NCBI GenBank assembly: GCA_965370435.1
Contig: CBDUUP010000169.1
Location: 1 to 9,227 of the forward strand
Direction: 5' to 3'
Source of the DNA: CBDUUP01 sp965370435
GTDB lineage: Bacteria > Chloroflexota > Anaerolineae > Anaerolineales > UBA11579
Length of the DNA stretch: 9,227 nucleotides
The stretch's first letter is position 1; the number at the start of each line of letters is the position of its first letter. The notes below the pieces were generated by a model. The model had not been told where the DNA came from. It made no database searches and worked only from the letters and a program-made list of their open reading frames with translations. Shown piece after piece: positions 7,482 through 9,227 of the stretch. Both the position numbers and the translations under genes were made by a program.

Positions 7482-7618
7482 GGTCTAAGTAGTCTGAATA
7501 GTCGAAGTGGTCTTAGTGGTCGGGTAGTCAGACAGCCGGATAGTCGGATAGCCGCGCGGCCTTTTTGGCTCGCGACTATCCGACTATTTGACTGCTCGAC
7601 TATATGACTAACAGACTA
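7482..7618. repeat. array of 8-9 bp TAGTC-type repeats in two opposed arms
   Basis: The left arm (about 7482-7556) consists of consecutive 8-9 bp units with consensus TAGTCNGA, for example at 7490, 7499, 7508, 7517, 7525, 7533, 7541 and 7549. The right arm (7571-7618) has six units in strict 8-bp phase, each with GACT at the same place (starting 7571, 7579, 7587, 7595, 7603, 7611), the reverse complement of the left consensus. The centre is GCC-TTTTT-GGC. The array fills nearly the whole gap between two convergent genes. It has no spacers and is not a CRISPR. Confidence 0.8.
7540..7587. terminator. core hairpin between convergent genes, probable bidirectional terminator
   Basis: Bases 7540-7556 pair with 7571-7587 at 16 of 17 positions (only 7552/7575 fails). 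An inner GCC/GGC stem encloses a T5 loop. With G-U pairs, the stem can continue outward in RNA toward about 7517-7610. There is no clear U-tract after the stem in either direction, so it is not a textbook intrinsic terminator. Its site, between the stop codons of two convergent genes at 7480 and 7621, supports transcript-end formation or RNA protection. Confidence 0.55.
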
Positions 7619-7620
7619 AA

Positions 7621-9042
7621 TCAGGGCATGGGGTTGTTATTGGCCCACTCGCTGCCCAGCCGCACTTCAACGTCATATTCGTGATAGGGATCGTAATTGA
7701 AAATGATGTAATAGTTGGAGATATTCATCAACTCGACCAGGTACTTCACCGTGTAGGGGTTCCCGGTGTAGTCAATGATGGTGACATAGGCGCTGTACGG
7801 CCCGCTGTCCACTGTGGAGACAATGTTGGCCCCCTGGCCGTTCAAGTAATCGGCGGTGCGCGGCCCCAGGCCGGGCGTCCCGCTGATGTTCTGGATCATT
7901 ATGCGGGCGCTCTCCGCCTGCATGCGCTCCAGGGTGGAGCCGGGGGTGAGCGGGCTGAGCGGACCGGCGGTGGCGAAGATCTCGTCTCGCAGGGTGCGGA
8001 TCTTATCGGGGAGGGGGATGAGGATGCTTAAATTATCCGGCGAAAAGCCAAAGAGCACGTGTTCCTCATTGATCACCCCATGACGGATGTTCTCCTCGGG
8101 GATTTGCAGCGCAAGAGTCGCCAATTTGATCGCATCCTCCAATTCCAAGTTGGTCTGAATACCCGTTGAAAGTTCAGCATATAGGGTAGGCGCATTGCCG
8201 ATCAAGGTTGGCAGCATGTTGAAATGTAGAATCCGATCCCGGATGGCTAAGACCACCTGTTGTTGGCGCTGGGCGCGGTCGAAGTCGCCGCCTTCGGTGC
8301 TGCGAGTACGGGCGTAAGCCAGCGCATACTCCCCTGGCAAGACCTGCACACCGCGTTTCAGCGTGATGATCTGATCCTCATCGCCCAGGCGATCAATCTG
8401 GATCCTCTTCTGCACGTCAATTTCCACGCCCCCAATCTCATCAATAAACCGCACAAAAGAGCCGAAATCAATCTGGGCGTAATAGTTGATGGTCACGCCG
8501 ATGGTTTGCTCCACGGTCCTGACCGCCAATCCTGGTCCGCCGCCGGGCAGGTGATATGCCTCGCCCAGGTAGTAAGCGGTGTTTATCTTGCCGTGCTTGA
8601 ATCCCGGAATGTGGACCCACAAGTCGCGGGGGATGGAAAGAATCCCGGCCGTTTTTGCCAGGGGGTCAACGGTCAGCAGCATCATGGTATCAGAGCGGGG
8701 CGGTCCCAGATCGGCTTCCCAATCGCGGTAATCCAATCCGATCAGTAGGATGGTCACCCGCTCGACTCCGTCCCACGGCTCCAGGGAGGGGGGCAGCGAC
8801 ACCAGCGTGGGGGTGAGGACCGGGGTGGGGTCGCCTTCCCTAAAGGGAGGGGTAGGCGTAGAGCCGAGGATAAGCTCGATGATGCCCCCGGGGCCTTCGG
8901 CGCCCAGGCGTTGGCCGAAGGTGTAGCCCAGACTGATCAGCAGAACGCCGATCACCAGCAGCCCCAGGATCCAGACCCATTTCCGCCAATCCCACCCCTG
9001 GGGCAGGATGTTTTTCAAGCGGGAGAAGAGATCATTCTTCAT
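7621..9042 (-). CDS. LytR-CpsA-Psr (LCP) family protein with LytR C-terminal domain
   Basis: The 473-residue product has a short cytoplasmic N-terminus, one membrane segment (about 22-40) and a Thr/Pro-rich outside linker (about 61-88). The LCP domain (about 95-275) follows. Its motifs are VTILLIGLD (96-104), RSDTMMLLTVDP (116-127; metal/pyrophosphate-binding acidic residues Asp118 and Asp126), SIPRDLWV (136-143; Arg139), HGKINTAY (150-157), the IDEIGGVEIDV helix-strand (200-210) and YARTRS (243-248) with downstream RQQQ (259-262). A LytR_C-type domain occupies about 379-442 (ARIMIQNISG onward). LCP proteins transfer lipid-linked glycopolymers to peptidoglycan or other acceptors outside the membrane. 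The start is supported by an AGGAGG-rich site (complement of 9051-9058), 8 nt upstream. The start codon overlaps the stop of the preceding gene (ATGA), implying translational coupling. All key residues seem present, so it should be active. Confidence 0.93.
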   Translation of the reverse strand: MKNDLFSRLKNILPQGWDWRKWVWILGLLVIGVLLISLGYTFGQRLGAEGPGGIIELILGSTPTPPFREGDPTPVLTPTLVSLPPSLEPWDGVERVTILLIGLDYRDWEADLGPPRSDTMMLLTVDPLAKTAGILSIPRDLWVHIPGFKHGKINTAYYLGEAYHLPGGGPGLAVRTVEQTIGVTINYYAQIDFGSFVRFIDEIGGVEIDVQKRIQIDRLGDEDQIITLKRGVQVLPGEYALAYARTRSTEGGDFDRAQRQQQVVLAIRDRILHFNMLPTLIGNAPTLYAELSTGIQTNLELEDAIKLATLALQIPEENIRHGVINEEHVLFGFSPDNLSILIPLPDKIRTLRDEIFATAGPLSPLTPGSTLERMQAESARIMIQNISGTPGLGPRTADYLNGQGANIVSTVDSGPYSAYVTIIDYTGNPYTVKYLVELMNISNYYIIFNYDPYHEYDVEVRLGSEWANNNPMP

Positions 9043-9227
9043 AGTAGAAACCTCCTCCGGCTGTCAAAGGGCAGCGATGCGGCCGGGGGCAGCGAGGGCG
9101 TTGGGGTTGGGGTGAAGGTGGGCGTGGGGGTCGGTGTAGGGGTGGGCGTGGAGGTATCGCCCGGAGGCAGGGAATCGGTGGGGGTTGGTGTGGGTGTGGG
9201 GGTCAAAGTATCACCGGGAGGGGTTGT
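9039..9227 (-). CDS. C-terminal end of a Thr/Pro-repeat protein, partial (5' end beyond right edge)
   Basis: The frame is open from the right edge (9227) for 62 codons to a TGA at 9041-9039. It encodes almost only Thr and Pro, with two copies of a PPGDT-(x)-TPTPTPTPT unit, and ends in the basic/hydrophobic tail SRRRFLL. The stop overlaps the LCP start by 4 nt, and the LCP ribosome site lies in the last codons, a typical operon junction. Such tracts are extracellular linkers or wall-spanning spacers in surface proteins of this kind of bacterium. Here the tract sits at the very C-terminus, which is unusual. The main domain is out of view, so no function is proposed. Because Pro/Thr codon runs rarely contain stops, the open frame alone is weak evidence; the ATGA overlap is the stronger argument. 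Confidence 0.6.
   Translation of the reverse strand, partial: TTPPGDTLTPTPTPTPTDSLPPGDTSTPTPTPTPTPTFTPTPTPSLPPAASLPFDSRRRFLL
9154..9227. repeat. 54-bp tandem repeat (18 codons) within the Thr/Pro tract, cut by window edge
   Basis: GTATCGCCCGGAGG at 9154 recurs as GTATCACCGGGAGG at 9208, a period of 54 bp or 18 codons in the minus-strand gene. Only one full unit (9154-9207) and the start of a second are visible. In-frame copy-number change would lengthen or shorten the Thr/Pro tail. Confidence 0.6.

Noticed and set aside
7482..7618. CRISPR array
   Set aside because: The repeats are 8-9 bp, adjoin without spacers, and reverse orientation at a hairpin centre.
8260..8748. Plus-strand 162-codon frame opposite the LCP gene
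   Set aside because: Shadow of the LCP coding sequence, which has all the family motifs.

Overview
The window looks like a piece of a bacterial chromosome, most likely from Chloroflexota (Anaerolineae-like). This is inferred from the style of three GC-rich genes: a multi-membrane-span GT39 glycosyltransferase with a YHPDERY motif, a PD40/TolB-like propeller lipoprotein, and a LytR-CpsA-Psr (LCP) protein with Thr/Pro-rich extracellular linkers. The assignment rests on family resemblance from memory, not on a search.

The window is a compositional mosaic. Positions 1-2200 are AT-rich. They carry, on the minus strand, a small unrecognised 81-residue protein gene followed by a B12-binding radical SAM enzyme that runs off the left edge. 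A 14-bp exact inverted repeat brackets the small gene. About 500 bp of apparently non-coding DNA follows. Positions 2204-4215 are GC-rich and hold one plus-strand gene, the GT39 membrane glycosyltransferase, with its own promoter. Positions 4216-6460 turn AT-rich again and hold a plus-strand pair: an HNH-endonuclease-like protein and a proteasome/HslV-like Ntn-hydrolase with an extra four-cysteine C-terminal region. Positions 6460-9227 return to high GC. A plus-strand PD40 propeller lipoprotein converges on a minus-strand LCP gene, with a large hairpin of 8-9 bp repeats between them. Upstream of the LCP gene, and overlapping it by 4 nt (ATGA), is the end of another minus-strand gene encoding a Thr/Pro-repeat tail.

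The GC-rich genes fit a resident cell-envelope programme: lipid-linked sugar transfer, a surface-anchored propeller, and LCP attachment of glycopolymer to the wall. The two AT-rich blocks look like accessory material. The most interesting is the HNH plus Ntn-hydrolase pair, a putative nuclease and a putative threonine protease with no unfoldase nearby. It is a plausible but unproven conflict or defence module. The second is the small protein next to a B12-radical SAM enzyme, which could be a peptide-modification pair or could be simple neighbours.

No rRNA, tRNA, CRISPR array, transposase or integrase was seen.
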